DNA of 64,000 nucleotides from Allomuricauda sp. ARW1Y1 (GTDB lineage Bacteria; Bacteroidota; Bacteroidia; Flavobacteriales; Flavobacteriaceae). Location: NCBI RefSeq assembly GCF_013407935.1, contig NZ_JACBZU010000004.1:124001-188000 (forward strand). The letters are read 5' to 3'. The translations under genes and the position numbers were made by a program. Below the pieces are notes generated by a model. It did not search any database and was not told the origin of the DNA. It was given only the letters and a program-made list of their open reading frames with translations. How positions within the stretch are numbered: position 1 is the stretch's first letter; the number at the start of each line of letters is the position of its first letter. Shown here in pieces: positions 51,368-59,949 of this stretch.

Positions 51368-51395
51368 TGGACGAAAATATAATATTTTATCTTTA
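51367..51395 (+). promoter_or_regulatory. candidate promoter of nif3-like gene
   Basis: TTG (51367-51369), an 18-nt spacer and TATCTTTA (51388-51395), one mismatch to TAnnTTTG. The -33 element overlaps the divergent lpxK start codon. Confidence 0.45.
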
Positions 51396-51415
51396 GGCCA
51401 CTTAACAATTTTAAA

Positions 51416-52510
51416 ATGACCGTTAACGACATCGCAAAAGTGCTTGAAGAACTAGCTCCTTTGGCCCACGCCGAAGATTTTGACAACGTAGGGCTGCTCG
51501 TCGGCGACCCCAACATGAAGGTGGAAGGGGCATTGGTAACACTGGATACCTTGGAAAATGTGGTCGATGAGGCCATAGCTAAAGAATGTAATCTGATCAT
51601 CAGCTTCCATCCCATCATTTTTAAGGGACTTAAAAGATTAACAGGGGCCACCTATGTGGAACGGGTAGTACTAAAGGCCGTTGCCAACAATATTGCCATT
51701 TACAGTATGCATACGGCATTGGACAACAGCAAAATGGGGGTCAATGCCAAAATTTGCGAAGTATTGGGCATCAAAAATCCGCAAATTTTGATTCCAAGAT
51801 CCAATAGCATCAAAAAATTGACGACCTATGCACCTGTTGCCGATGCAGAAAACATCAAACGGGCGCTCTTCAAAGCTGGCGCTGGAGAAATCGGCAACTA
51901 CAGCAACTGCAGTTTCAGCTTGGAAGGCACTGGCAGCTTTAAAGCAGGTAACGGGGCCAACCCTACCGTTGGCAAATTAGGTGAGGTCCATTTTGAAAAG
52001 GAGGCGCAAATCAATGTTATTTACTCCTTTGAAAGGGAAAAATCCATTTTAAACGCCCTTTTTGAAGCCCACCCTTACGAAGAAGTGGCCTACGAAGTAT
52101 TGACGCTGGAAAATAGCAATCAGGATTTGGGCATGGGAATGATCGGTACCTTGGATACGGAAATGGACGAGAAAGAGTTTTTGATACGTACCAAAGAACG
52201 CTTGAATGCCAAAGTGGTCCGCCACTCCGAATTATTGGGGAAAAAGGTCAACAAAGTGGCCGTGTTGGGCGGTAGTGGTGCTTTTGCCATTGGTGCCGCC
52301 AAGAAGGCTGGAGCGGATATTTTCATCTCAGCCGACATGAAATATCATGATTTTTACCAAGCCGAAAACCAATTGGTAATCGCCGATATGGGGCACTTTG
52401 AAACTGAGCAGTTTACAAAAGATTTATTGGTTGATTATCTTACGAAAAAAATTCCTAATTTTGCAGTCTCTTTATCGGAGAGTATAACGAATCCCATCAA
52501 GTATTTATAA
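51416..52510 (+). CDS. Nif3-like dinuclear metal-centre protein
   Basis: 364 residues, the long form with an inserted PII/CutA-like domain (about 125-240). Metal-binding residues are in EDFDNVGLLVGDP, LIISFHPIIFKGLKRL, SMHTALDNSKMGVN and C-terminal ADMGHFETEQFTKD. Known structures are hexamers with two metals; GTP cyclohydrolase-like names are not supported by function. It is 5 nt upstream of the coiled-coil protein gene, the usual Bacteroidota pair. Confidence 0.93.
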   Translation: MTVNDIAKVLEELAPLAHAEDFDNVGLLVGDPNMKVEGALVTLDTLENVVDEAIAKECNLIISFHPIIFKGLKRLTGATYVERVVLKAVANNIAIYSMHTALDNSKMGVNAKICEVLGIKNPQILIPRSNSIKKLTTYAPVADAENIKRALFKAGAGEIGNYSNCSFSLEGTGSFKAGNGANPTVGKLGEVHFEKEAQINVIYSFEREKSILNALFEAHPYEEVAYEVLTLENSNQDLGMGMIGTLDTEMDEKEFLIRTKERLNAKVVRHSELLGKKVNKVAVLGGSGAFAIGAAKKAGADIFISADMKYHDFYQAENQLVIADMGHFETEQFTKDLLVDYLTKKIPNFAVSLSESITNPIKYL

Positions 52511-52515
52511 CATAT

Positions 52516-53295
52516 ATGGCGAACAAGAAAGAAAGCACTGTGGAAGACAAGTTGAGAGCATTGTACGACTTACAGCTCATTGATTCCAGAGTGGATGAAA
52601 TCCGCAACGTTAGAGGCGAATTGCCTTTGGAGGTACAGGACTTGGAAGACGAAGTTCTTGGTCTTAAGACCAGAATGGACAAATTGAAAACAGATGTTGA
52701 GACCATCAACTACGAAATCACTGCCAAGAAAAACCTTATCGACGAGGCCAAAGCGCTTATCAAAAAATATAGCGAGCAGCAGAAAAACGTAAGGAACAGC
52801 CGAGAATTCAACTCGCTGACCAAGGAAGTGGAGTTCCAGGAATTGGAGATTCAACTAGCTGAGAAGAACATCAAGGAATTCAAGGCGCAGATTGAGCAGA
52901 AGAAAGAGGTTATCGCTGCCACTAAGGAAAAATTATCCGAGCGCGAAGGCCACCTAAAACACAAAAAAGGTGAGTTGGACGCCATTCTTGCCGAAACGGA
53001 AAAAGAAGAAAAGGCCCTTTTGAAAAAATCCGAGGAATACGAGGACAAGATCGAGGAGCGTTTGATCCAGGCTTATAAAAGAATCCGTCAGAACGTAAAA
53101 AATGGTCTGGCCGTAGTTCCCGTAGAGCGTGGAGCTTCTGGAGGTTCCTTTTTCACCATTCCACCACAGGTTCAAGTAGAGATTGCATCCCGCAAAAAAA
53201 TCATTACCGATGAGCACAGTGGTCGAATTTTGGTAGACCCGTTATTGGCCGAAGAAGAACAAGAACGCATGGAAAAGCTTTTTACTAAGCTATAA
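52516..53295 (+). CDS. coiled-coil protein of the C4-type zinc-ribbon family, cysteines lost
   Basis: 259 residues. A long antiparallel coiled coil (about residues 10-190; LYDLQLIDSRVDEIRNVRGE, NSREFNSLTKEVEFQELEIQ) precedes the C-terminal domain GASGGSFFTIPPQVQVEI and IITDEHSGRILVDP. In homologues with a zinc ribbon this part reads CGGC...C..CGR; here all four Cys are replaced (Ser, Ser, Asp, Ser by position), so zinc cannot be bound there. Probably a nucleic-acid-linked protein, function unknown. It is coupled to the Nif3-like gene and has a terminator. Confidence 0.87.
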   Translation: MANKKESTVEDKLRALYDLQLIDSRVDEIRNVRGELPLEVQDLEDEVLGLKTRMDKLKTDVETINYEITAKKNLIDEAKALIKKYSEQQKNVRNSREFNSLTKEVEFQELEIQLAEKNIKEFKAQIEQKKEVIAATKEKLSEREGHLKHKKGELDAILAETEKEEKALLKKSEEYEDKIEERLIQAYKRIRQNVKNGLAVVPVERGASGGSFFTIPPQVQVEIASRKKIITDEHSGRILVDPLLAEEEQERMEKLFTKL

Positions 53296-53321
53296 TCCAA
53301 AATATTTTTATACCAATAATG

Positions 53322-53346
53322 AGCCACCTTTCGGGTGGCTTTTTTT
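53322..53346 (+). terminator. intrinsic terminator after coiled-coil gene
   Basis: AGCCACC (53322-53328) pairs with GGTGGCT (53334-53340), followed by seven T. Confidence 0.9.
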
Positions 53347-53355
53347 GTTGGCACA

Positions 53356-53530
53356 GTCATTTCGAAATGAGGGCCACCTTTGAGAAATACAAAGCAGGCA
53401 ATGCCCGGTCCAGTGCCGAACGAATTCGAAGTACCGCAGGAAATCTTAAATCCTTTCATCTCTCAAAAAAATGTGAAATTAGTATAACACGACCGTTATA
53501 AAAAGATGTCTCGACTGCGCTCGACATGAC
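53356..53530. repeat. degenerate repeat element in the spacer before kmo
   Basis: The left end GTCATTTCGA and the right end TCTCGACTGCGCTCGACATGAC (outer bases GCTCGACATGAC) are imperfectly inverted. The right end contains TCGACTGCGCTCGA, the same core as in the repeats at trpF and 6471-6492. The intervening sequence has no gene. Confidence 0.5.
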
Positions 53531-53560
53531 AACCCATAGAAAAAACGTTCCAAGAAAAAC

Positions 53561-53586
53561 GTCATGCCGAACTAGTTTCAGCATCC
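53561..53586. repeat. short palindromic repeat in the spacer before kmo
   Basis: ATGCCGAAC (53563-53571) and GTTTCAGCAT form an imperfect stem, of a type common between flavobacterial genes. The rest of this 380-nt spacer (53296-53675) contains a terminator, these repeats and a degraded copy near 53644 (TCGACTGTGCTC); I see no gene. Confidence 0.6.
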
Positions 53587-53675
53587 ACCGCTAATTAGAG
53601 GAAATTCGTGCTATTTGTGTCAAACAACAGAAGAAAGAGATTATCGACTGTGCTCAAGATGGAATAGTTGACATC

Positions 53676-55022
53676 CTACTGTTCCAAAAACTCCAAGATT
53701 TTATCCTCCACCTCTTGGGAATCCCACTTTTCCTCAATTTTGGGCATTTGCATCACCTTTTGCATAATCTCCTCCTGTTGGTCCCCAATGGCCAAGGCCT
53801 CGGCGTAGGGCCTGTCCGAAAATGTTACACGGCTGTACACCGGAATCCATTTATCGGGATATTTTGCAGCAAAGTGCTTTTCAATCTTCTTTTGCAATAG
53901 AAATTTAGGGTCGGCCGTTTTACTGCTCATCTCTACAAAGTTCCGATAGCTCAATTCCGCAATGGCATCGGCATTCGGCTTTCGCTCCTCTTGGTATTTG
54001 GAGAAAATGGTCTCCCAATCATCACCGTGTTGCCGCATGAGTTGGTCGAGTACGTAAATATCCTCGAACCCGGCATTCATTCCCTGCCCATAAAAGGGTA
54101 CAATGGCATGGGCAGAATCACCCACTAGAGCCACTTTGTCCCAATACGTCCATGGGTAGCATTTCATGGTGACCATGGCACTGGTAGGGTTATTGAAAAA
54201 GTCTTTGGTGAGGTCCTCAATCACCTTGCGCACGTTGGGAAAGTACGTTTTAAAGAATTCCCTGGCCTGCTCTTCGGTTTGGAGGCTTTCAAAAGAAACC
54301 TTGCCCTCAAAAGGCAGAAACAAGGTACAGGTGAAGCTTCCATCAATATTGGGCATAGCAATGAGCATAAACTCGCCCCTTGGCCAAATATGAAATGAAT
54401 TTTTATCCAGTTTGTGCGTGCCATCTTCATTGGCGGGAATGGTGAGCTCCTTATAGCCCACATCAATAAACTCCTGGGAATAATTATACCTACTTCGTCG
54501 CTGCATTTTGTGCCGTACCCTTGAGAAAGCACCATCGCAACCAAAAATCAGGTCAAAATGGTACTCTTTCCATTCACTTTTTTCGGATTCCCCGGTAAAA
54601 ATCTTTGCTTCGGGCAAATCAACATCCCAAACCTTTTCATTAAAACGGAACTGTGCACCAGCCTCTTCGGCAAGGTCGATCATCCGTTTGTTCAATATCC
54701 CTCTGGAAATGGACCAAATGGCCTCCCCTTCCTTTCCGTACTTTTGAAAGTAAACAGGTTTGTCATTCACATGCATTGCCCGTTTGTCCAACGGAATGGC
54801 AATATCCTTAATTCGGTCACCGATACCAACCTCATCCAAGGAACGCCATCCTCTATTGCTCATGGCAAGGTTAATGGATCTTCCTGAAAACTTAATGGTT
54901 CGAATATCCGGTCTTCGATCGAACACGGTCACCGTGTGACCAATTCTTCGTAGATAAATTGCTAACAGGGAACCCACCAATCCGGAACCGATGATGGCTA
55001 TATTTTTTGGAGTCTGTGCCAT
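53676..55022 (-). CDS. kmo: kynurenine 3-monooxygenase
   Basis: 448 residues. The FAD-binding start is IAIIGSGLVGSLLAIYLRRIGH; FSGRSINLAMSNRGWRSLDEVG is specific for KMO; FGCDGAFSRVRHKMQ and LVGDSAHAIVPFYGQGMNAGFED (FAD ribityl Asp) follow. A C-terminal helix region of about 70 residues is present. It hydroxylates kynurenine with NADPH and O2, in tryptophan breakdown and eukaryote-type NAD synthesis. No other kynurenine gene lies in the window. Divergent from the photolyase module. Confidence 0.94.
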   Translation of the reverse strand: MAQTPKNIAIIGSGLVGSLLAIYLRRIGHTVTVFDRRPDIRTIKFSGRSINLAMSNRGWRSLDEVGIGDRIKDIAIPLDKRAMHVNDKPVYFQKYGKEGEAIWSISRGILNKRMIDLAEEAGAQFRFNEKVWDVDLPEAKIFTGESEKSEWKEYHFDLIFGCDGAFSRVRHKMQRRSRYNYSQEFIDVGYKELTIPANEDGTHKLDKNSFHIWPRGEFMLIAMPNIDGSFTCTLFLPFEGKVSFESLQTEEQAREFFKTYFPNVRKVIEDLTKDFFNNPTSAMVTMKCYPWTYWDKVALVGDSAHAIVPFYGQGMNAGFEDIYVLDQLMRQHGDDWETIFSKYQEERKPNADAIAELSYRNFVEMSSKTADPKFLLQKKIEKHFAAKYPDKWIPVYSRVTFSDRPYAEALAIGDQQEEIMQKVMQMPKIEEKWDSQEVEDKILEFLEQ

Positions 55023-55115
55023 AAATGCCCAGTGGGCGAATTCTGATTAAAGGTGTAAAAATAAACATTTTGGTCGGTACAGTCGGGCGATTTCAACCTT
55101 TACCCGCTTTGAATC

Positions 55116-55144
55116 TAGTTTTGTTTAATTTTTAATTATTTTTG
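55116..55144 (+). promoter_or_regulatory. two -7 boxes upstream of photolyase module
   Basis: TAGTTTTG (55116-55123) and TATTTTTG (55137-55144) both match TAnnTTTG. A TTTG at 55108-55111 lies 25 nt before the second. The downstream box would give a start site near 55149, 13 nt before the DUF2256 TTG codon. Confidence 0.5.
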
Positions 55145-55161
55145 TTAAACAAATACTGATT

Positions 55162-55311
55162 TTGGCACATAAGAAACAGCACCTTCCCACTAAAACGTGT
55201 CCCGTTTGCCGGCGTCCCTTCACTTGGAGAAAAAAATGGGAAAAAGACTGGGACCAAGTGGTGTACTGCAGCGAACGTTGCAGAAAAAACAAAAACAAGC
55301 ATGAAAACTAG
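55162..55311 (+). CDS. DUF2256 zinc-ribbon-like small protein
   Basis: 49 residues from a TTG at 55162 (an ATT three nt upstream is less likely). [20 protein letters not shown] and [17 protein letters not shown] are the DUF2256 pattern, with CPVC and CSERC as a probable zinc site and many Trp and Lys residues. The function is unknown; I know the family as a frequent neighbour of cryptochrome/photolyase genes. It overlaps the DASH gene start by 11 nt. The minus-strand frame over the same bases is an antisense shadow. Confidence 0.88.
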   Translation: MAHKKQHLPTKTCPVCRRPFTWRKKWEKDWDQVVYCSERCRKNKNKHEN

Positions 55312-56599
55312 CCTTATTTGGTTTGGAAATAATTTACGGGTATCGGACAACGAAGCCCTTAGTTTAGCATCAAAAGCCGATAGATTGATAGCGGTCTACT
55401 TTTTTGACCCTAGACATTATGAAATCGGTCCATTTGGCTTTAAGAAAACGGAGCGGTTTCGGGCAAAATTTCTTTTGGAAACAGTACAACAGCTTCAAAA
55501 GAGGTTAAAAACTCTAAACATTAGCCTACTGGTCTATCTGGAACAACCAGAAAATCGCATTCCAGAATTGGTGGAACGCTTTCAAATAGATACCATTTAT
55601 CTGCAAAAGGAATGGACATCAGAAGAAGCCACTGTCTTAGCAAACGTAAAGCGAAAGGTTCCGGAAAATATCCAATTCCATGAAACCTTTGACCAATTTC
55701 TGTTTCATCCAGAAGATATTCCTTTTGACACTTACGAAAAGATTCCTCTGGTATTTACGGTTTTCCGTAAAAAGTGCGAAAAACACTGCGAAGTAAGGCC
55801 TTGTTTTGATACTCCACAACCATTCCCAACAGATAACCTCGTTGAAGAAACTCCCAAAATGCCTACTTTGGAAGAACTTGGTTTTTCCCACTTTGAAATG
55901 GACCAAAGGTCGGCCTTTCCTTTTAAAGGTGGTGAGGATGAGGCACTCGAACGCTTGCAACATTATTTTTGGGATACCCAAAAACTGGCTTACTACAAAA
56001 AGACCAGAAACGGACTTGTGGGCACGGATTACAGCTCCAAGTTTTCCCCTTGGTTGGCCAATGGTAGTATTTCCGCTCGAACGATTTATTGGGAAGTAAA
56101 GCGTTTTGAAAAAGAGATAAAGAAAAATCAGGACACCTATTGGCTCATCTTTGAGCTGATTTGGCGTGATTACTTTAAATATGTATCCTTAAAGCACGAG
56201 AACCAGATCTTTAAAATTGATGGTATCCTTGGAAATGATTATGATTGGCACAACAACAAAGCTGCCCAACATGATTGGATCAATGGGCAAACGGATGATG
56301 ATTTTGTCAACGCCAATATGATAGAGCTGAAGGAAACGGGTTGGATGAGCAACCGTGGCCGACAGAACGTGGCCAGCTACTGGTCCAAACACCTGCAACA
56401 AGACTGGCGTATCGGTGCCTCCTATTTTGAAGCAATGCTCATCGATTACGACGTACACAGCAATTGGGGCAATTGGATGTACAATAGCGGCGTAGGAAAC
56501 GACCCTAGAAATCGGACCTTCAATACCAAACGGCAAGCGGAGATGTACGATCCCAATGGAAAATTCCAAAGGCTGTGGCTGCAACACTCTTTATTTTAA
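55301..56599 (+). CDS. DASH-family cryptochrome/photolyase
   Basis: 432 residues. The N-terminal photolyase alpha/beta domain is [18 protein letters not shown]; the FAD domain has [50 protein letters not shown], and [20 protein letters not shown], which is the DASH type. DASH proteins repair CPDs in single-stranded DNA and may act in light signalling. Preceded by DUF2256 with overlap and followed by an FeS photolyase 3 nt later. Confidence 0.94.
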   Translation: MKTSLIWFGNNLRVSDNEALSLASKADRLIAVYFFDPRHYEIGPFGFKKTERFRAKFLLETVQQLQKRLKTLNISLLVYLEQPENRIPELVERFQIDTIYLQKEWTSEEATVLANVKRKVPENIQFHETFDQFLFHPEDIPFDTYEKIPLVFTVFRKKCEKHCEVRPCFDTPQPFPTDNLVEETPKMPTLEELGFSHFEMDQRSAFPFKGGEDEALERLQHYFWDTQKLAYYKKTRNGLVGTDYSSKFSPWLANGSISARTIYWEVKRFEKEIKKNQDTYWLIFELIWRDYFKYVSLKHENQIFKIDGILGNDYDWHNNKAAQHDWINGQTDDDFVNANMIELKETGWMSNRGRQNVASYWSKHLQQDWRIGASYFEAMLIDYDVHSNWGNWMYNSGVGNDPRNRTFNTKRQAEMYDPNGKFQRLWLQHSLF

Positions 56600-56602
56600 T
56601 CC

Positions 56603-58135
56603 ATGAAAAAACTTCGACTGATCCTTGGCGATCAACTCAACCTTTCACATAGCTGGTTCCACGAAACAAGCGATGACCATGTATACCTAATGGCGGAAAT
56701 GCGTCAGGAGACCGACTATGTAAAGCACCATATCCAGAAAGTGGTCGGCTTTTTTAGTGCCATGCGAAATTTCGCGAACACCTTGGAGAACAATGGCCAT
56801 CAAGTGATGTATTTCACCATTACCGACAAGGACAATCCGCAAAACTTGCCCGACCTCATCAACCAAGTAATCGAAACGCGGCAGATAGAAAAATTTGAGT
56901 ACCAATTGCCTGATGAATATCGATTGGACGAGCAGCTAAAGGATATTTGCCAAACCCTTTCCATTCCCAGTGAGGCTTTTGACACCGAACATTTTTATAC
57001 GTCACGCGACGAACTCAAAAATCACTTCAAGGGCAAAAAACAATTGATAATGGAAAGCTTTTACCGCATGATGCGGAAAAAACACCATGTTTTAATGGAA
57101 AACGACCAGCCCGAAGGCGGAAAATGGAACTTTGACCAGAGTAACCGCAAAAAATGGGATGGTTCGCCCAACATTCCCAAGGAACTTTCCTTCGACAAGG
57201 ATGTAAGCCATATTGTGGAAGAAATCGAAAAGGCCGAAGTGAAGACCTTTGGCAACATCGACCCTAAAAACTTTGCTTGGCCTACTACCTACGAGGAATG
57301 CCAAAAGCTGTTGGACTTTTTCTGTTCCGATCTACTGACTTACTTCGGGGATTATCAAGATGCATTGCATACGGAGCAAAAATACCTGTTCCACTCCCGA
57401 TTGTCCTTTGCGATGAACAGCAAAATGCTTTCCCCAAAAGAGGTTGTGGATGCTGTTGTAAACCATTACCATAACCATAAAAACGATATCCATATTTCTC
57501 AAGTGGAAGGATTTGTACGCCAGATTTTGGGTTGGCGCGAGTATATGAGAGGGATTTACTGGAAAGAGATGCCCCAATATGCCCAATTGAACGAATTGGA
57601 TAACCATAATCCATTACCAGATTTTTTCTGGACGGGCAAGACCAAAATGAACTGTCTGCAGAAGTCGATTACCCAAAGTTTGGACGATGCCTACGCCCAT
57701 CATATTCAAAGATTAATGGTGATAGGCAATTATGCGTTGTTGACCCAAATACACCCCGATCAAGTGGACGCCTGGTACCTCGGAGTGTACATCGATGCTC
57801 TTGAATGGGTGGAAATTACCAATACCAGGGGGATGAGCCAATTTGCCGATGGAGGCATTGTGGCCACCAAACCCTATGTAAGCAGTGCCAACTACATCAA
57901 CAAAATGGGCAATTATTGTAAGGATTGCCACTACAGCCATACTAAAAAGACAGGTGACAAAGCATGCCCGTTCAATGCGCTGTATTGGAATTTCTTGGAT
58001 GAGAAAAAAGCTCATTTCAAAAACAACCAACGCATGTCGATGATGTTGAGCTTGCTGGAAAAGAAAAGCAATGATGAATTGAATGAGTTAAGGGAAAGGG
58101 CCCAGCAAGTGATATCCCATCCGGATCAATTTTGA
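56603..58135 (+). CDS. FeS bacterial cryptochrome/(6-4) photolyase (PhrB-like)
   Basis: 510 residues. It begins LRLILGDQLNLSHSWF, the hallmark of the FeS-BCP/PhrB group. Four Cys that would ligate the 4Fe-4S cluster are at 351 (KTKMNCLQKS), 439 and 442 (NYCKDCHYS) and 455 (KACPFN); they fit the known PhrB positions 350, 438, 441, 454 with a shift of one. LNLVG-type antenna residues were not assigned. Expected role: light-driven repair of (6-4) photoproducts. Ends before a strong bidirectional terminator. Confidence 0.94.
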   Translation: MKKLRLILGDQLNLSHSWFHETSDDHVYLMAEMRQETDYVKHHIQKVVGFFSAMRNFANTLENNGHQVMYFTITDKDNPQNLPDLINQVIETRQIEKFEYQLPDEYRLDEQLKDICQTLSIPSEAFDTEHFYTSRDELKNHFKGKKQLIMESFYRMMRKKHHVLMENDQPEGGKWNFDQSNRKKWDGSPNIPKELSFDKDVSHIVEEIEKAEVKTFGNIDPKNFAWPTTYEECQKLLDFFCSDLLTYFGDYQDALHTEQKYLFHSRLSFAMNSKMLSPKEVVDAVVNHYHNHKNDIHISQVEGFVRQILGWREYMRGIYWKEMPQYAQLNELDNHNPLPDFFWTGKTKMNCLQKSITQSLDDAYAHHIQRLMVIGNYALLTQIHPDQVDAWYLGVYIDALEWVEITNTRGMSQFADGGIVATKPYVSSANYINKMGNYCKDCHYSHTKKTGDKACPFNALYWNFLDEKKAHFKNNQRMSMMLSLLEKKSNDELNELRERAQQVISHPDQF

Positions 58136-58214
58136 TTTTAACGATTCTTTAATATCCGAGAGTAGCTACCCTGCCGTATATCTTTAAAATATTCCGCTTC
58201 GGCGCCTATATATA

Positions 58215-58250
58215 AAAAGTCCTTCACAATGCATTGCGAAGGACTTTTCA
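58215..58250. terminator. bidirectional terminator between photolyase and clpP
   Basis: AAAAGTCCTTC (58215-58225) pairs with GAAGGACTTTT (58238-58248), with CAATG/CATTG inside. T-runs occur on both strands. It separates the convergent genes. Confidence 0.85.
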
Positions 58251-58272
58251 CTTTTTTGGAACTATTGTTTTC

Positions 58273-58821
58273 TTATTTCAGGATTTCATCCACGATCCCA
58301 TACTCCACGGATTCTTCGGCACTCATCCAGTAATCACGATCAAAATCCTTCATCACCTTTTCATAGGGTTGGCCACAATTTTCCGAAAGGATCTTGGCGC
58401 CCAATTCTTTGGTCTTGATGATTTCCCTAGCTTGGATTTCGATATTGGAGGCTTGTCCCCTTGCGCCACCACTGGGTTGGTGGATCATCACTCGGGCATG
58501 GGGCTGTATAAACCTTCTTCCCTTTTCCCCTACCGATAACAGTATGGATCCCATGGACGCTGCCAAACCGGAGCATACCGTAGATACCGGACTTTTGATT
58601 TGCTTGATGGTATCGTAAATGGCAAAACCGGAGGTTACGTATCCCCCTGGGCTGTTGATGATCAATTGGATTTCCTTATGGTTCAACATATCCAAGTAGA
58701 GCAATCTGTCTATGACATGCTTGGCAGAGTCGTCATCTACTTGGCCCCAAAGGAACACTTTTCGGTCCTCTAACAGTTTTTCTTGGATCAATTCCTGAAC
58801 TTTTCCTTTTTTTGAACTCAT
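58273..58821 (-). CDS. clpP: ATP-dependent Clp protease proteolytic subunit
   Basis: 182 residues from the ATG at 58821 (MSSKKGKVQELI). The upstream ATG at 58845 lies inside a -7 box and is less likely. The catalytic Ser89 is in CSGLAASMGSILLS, His114 in ARVMIHQPSGG, and the Asp near residue 163 in FDRDYWMSAEESVEYG. INSPGGYVTSGFAIYD is typical. No clpX is nearby, so it may be a second ClpP paralogue besides one beside clpX elsewhere; that is inference. Confidence 0.93.
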   Translation of the reverse strand: MSSKKGKVQELIQEKLLEDRKVFLWGQVDDDSAKHVIDRLLYLDMLNHKEIQLIINSPGGYVTSGFAIYDTIKQIKSPVSTVCSGLAASMGSILLSVGEKGRRFIQPHARVMIHQPSGGARGQASNIEIQAREIIKTKELGAKILSENCGQPYEKVMKDFDRDYWMSAEESVEYGIVDEILK

Positions 58822-58842
58822 TATATAGCTATTGTAAGACTT

Positions 58843-58850
58843 CAAAAATA
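58843..58850 (-). promoter_or_regulatory. -7 box of clpP
   Basis: On the minus strand TATTTTTG matches TAnnTTTG, 22 nt before the ATG at 58821 and overlapping the alternative ATG at 58845. Confidence 0.5.
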
Positions 58851-58897
58851 ATCAAATTCCAAGGAAGTTTAGGCACTTGTTTGCCACAATGACCCGA

Positions 58898-59725
58898 TTA
58901 TGATTTTATCTCCACCTTTTGGGAAACCACATCCTTTATCGGAATAATAAATTTTCCCTCCTTGGTCTCTAGGGTAAGGCTGTTGTTCTCAATGGCCTTT
59001 ATGGTCCCTTCATCTCCGTTGATCACAATTCTATCGCCCACCACATACGTCTTGCGGGTGTAGAATGCCCTAAGGATATCGGCCACGATCTCACGGGACC
59101 CCAACCCTACCCCCAAAGCGAATGCCAATAGGAAGGAACCCATGATCAGGGTAATGTTATTGGTGATGATTGTAGTGTCGACACCTGCTTGGTTCAATGC
59201 TGTGATGGACATAAAAATGACAATCACGTAAAAAAACAGGTTGCTCACGATGTTGGACCCCCCGAATTCGAGTGAATCGAACAATCGCTTTATGGTCTTC
59301 TTCACAAAGTTTCCAATATAGAATCCGAGCATCAACAAGGCCAGTGCGCTAAAGAAACGAGGTAAGTAGTGTAAAAGGTTGCCTATTTCCTGTGAAATGA
59401 TCTTCCAGTCCAAAATATCCGCAGCCACGATCAAAAAGACCAAGATCAGAAACCATCGTACAAATCCCAAGATGATTTTTATAACGTCTACATTAAATTC
59501 ACCCTTGCTGGCCACATCCATTCCATTGATCCTATCGTTGAGCAGATCAACTTTGGCCAGTTTTAGGATTTTCTTTAATAGGAACAGTACAATTTTGATG
59601 ACGATCCAACCTAGGCACAAAATGACCAAGGCCCCCAAGATTTTAGGAAAGGCCGATGCAATCTCTTTGCCCATCCCCGATAGTGAATCAAGGGTCACAT
59701 TTTTCCATTCGTTAATAGTCTCCAT
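58898..59725 (-). CDS. small-conductance mechanosensitive channel (MscS family)
   Basis: 275 residues, similar in length to E. coli MscS. Three or more membrane helices cover residues 25-180, with the pore-lining helix near ITLIMGSFLLAFALGVGLGSREIVADIL. The beta domain follows: RKTYVVGDRIVINGDEGTIKAIENNSLTLETKEGKFIIPI. It releases solutes on hypo-osmotic shock. It is downstream of an ECF sigma factor gene and a small unknown gene on the same strand, which suggests a stress-linked unit. Confidence 0.93.
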   Translation of the reverse strand: METINEWKNVTLDSLSGMGKEIASAFPKILGALVILCLGWIVIKIVLFLLKKILKLAKVDLLNDRINGMDVASKGEFNVDVIKIILGFVRWFLILVFLIVAADILDWKIISQEIGNLLHYLPRFFSALALLMLGFYIGNFVKKTIKRLFDSLEFGGSNIVSNLFFYVIVIFMSITALNQAGVDTTIITNNITLIMGSFLLAFALGVGLGSREIVADILRAFYTRKTYVVGDRIVINGDEGTIKAIENNSLTLETKEGKFIIPIKDVVSQKVEIKS

Positions 59726-59760
59726 AGTTGTTGTTTATTTATAGTGTTCTGTTAAGTTGA

Positions 59761-59949
59761 TTAGTTGTTTCCCATGGTTCTGAATAGTTTGCGCAAAGCA
59801 CCCCCCAAATTGATGGAGAAGAGCGAAGCCATGTCCATGATCAACTTTGCCGCCGCAATGTCGTTCATGACCTTTTGCTTCATTTCGGGAGGGGCCTCGT
59901 GTAGGGAGGCCTCCAGTTCCTTAAATGGGTTTTTGTGTTTCTTTGCCAT
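59761..59949 (-). CDS. small conserved-looking protein between ECF sigma factor and MscS
   Basis: 62 residues: MAKKHKNPFKELEASLHEA... It is largely helical and amphipathic (EMKQKVMNDIAAAKLIMDMA), with no signal peptide and no cysteines. I do not recognise the family. Its start codon touches the stop codon of the sigma factor gene (59949/59950), so they are translationally coupled, and MscS follows 35 nt later. A regulator of the sigma factor is possible, though only the position supports this. Confidence 0.75.
   Translation of the reverse strand: MAKKHKNPFKELEASLHEAPPEMKQKVMNDIAAAKLIMDMASLFSINLGGALRKLFRTMGNN

Noticed and set aside
53676..55022. A kynurenine pathway cluster around kmo
   Set aside because: No kynureninase, tryptophan dioxygenase or 3-hydroxyanthranilate dioxygenase gene lies nearby; the closeness to trp genes in the window (42 kb) has no meaning by itself.
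55132..55350. Minus-strand frame over the DUF2256 region
   Set aside because: The plus strand encodes a DUF2256 protein with CPVC and CSERC in a TTG-started frame, which fits the neighbours; the minus frame has no family pattern.
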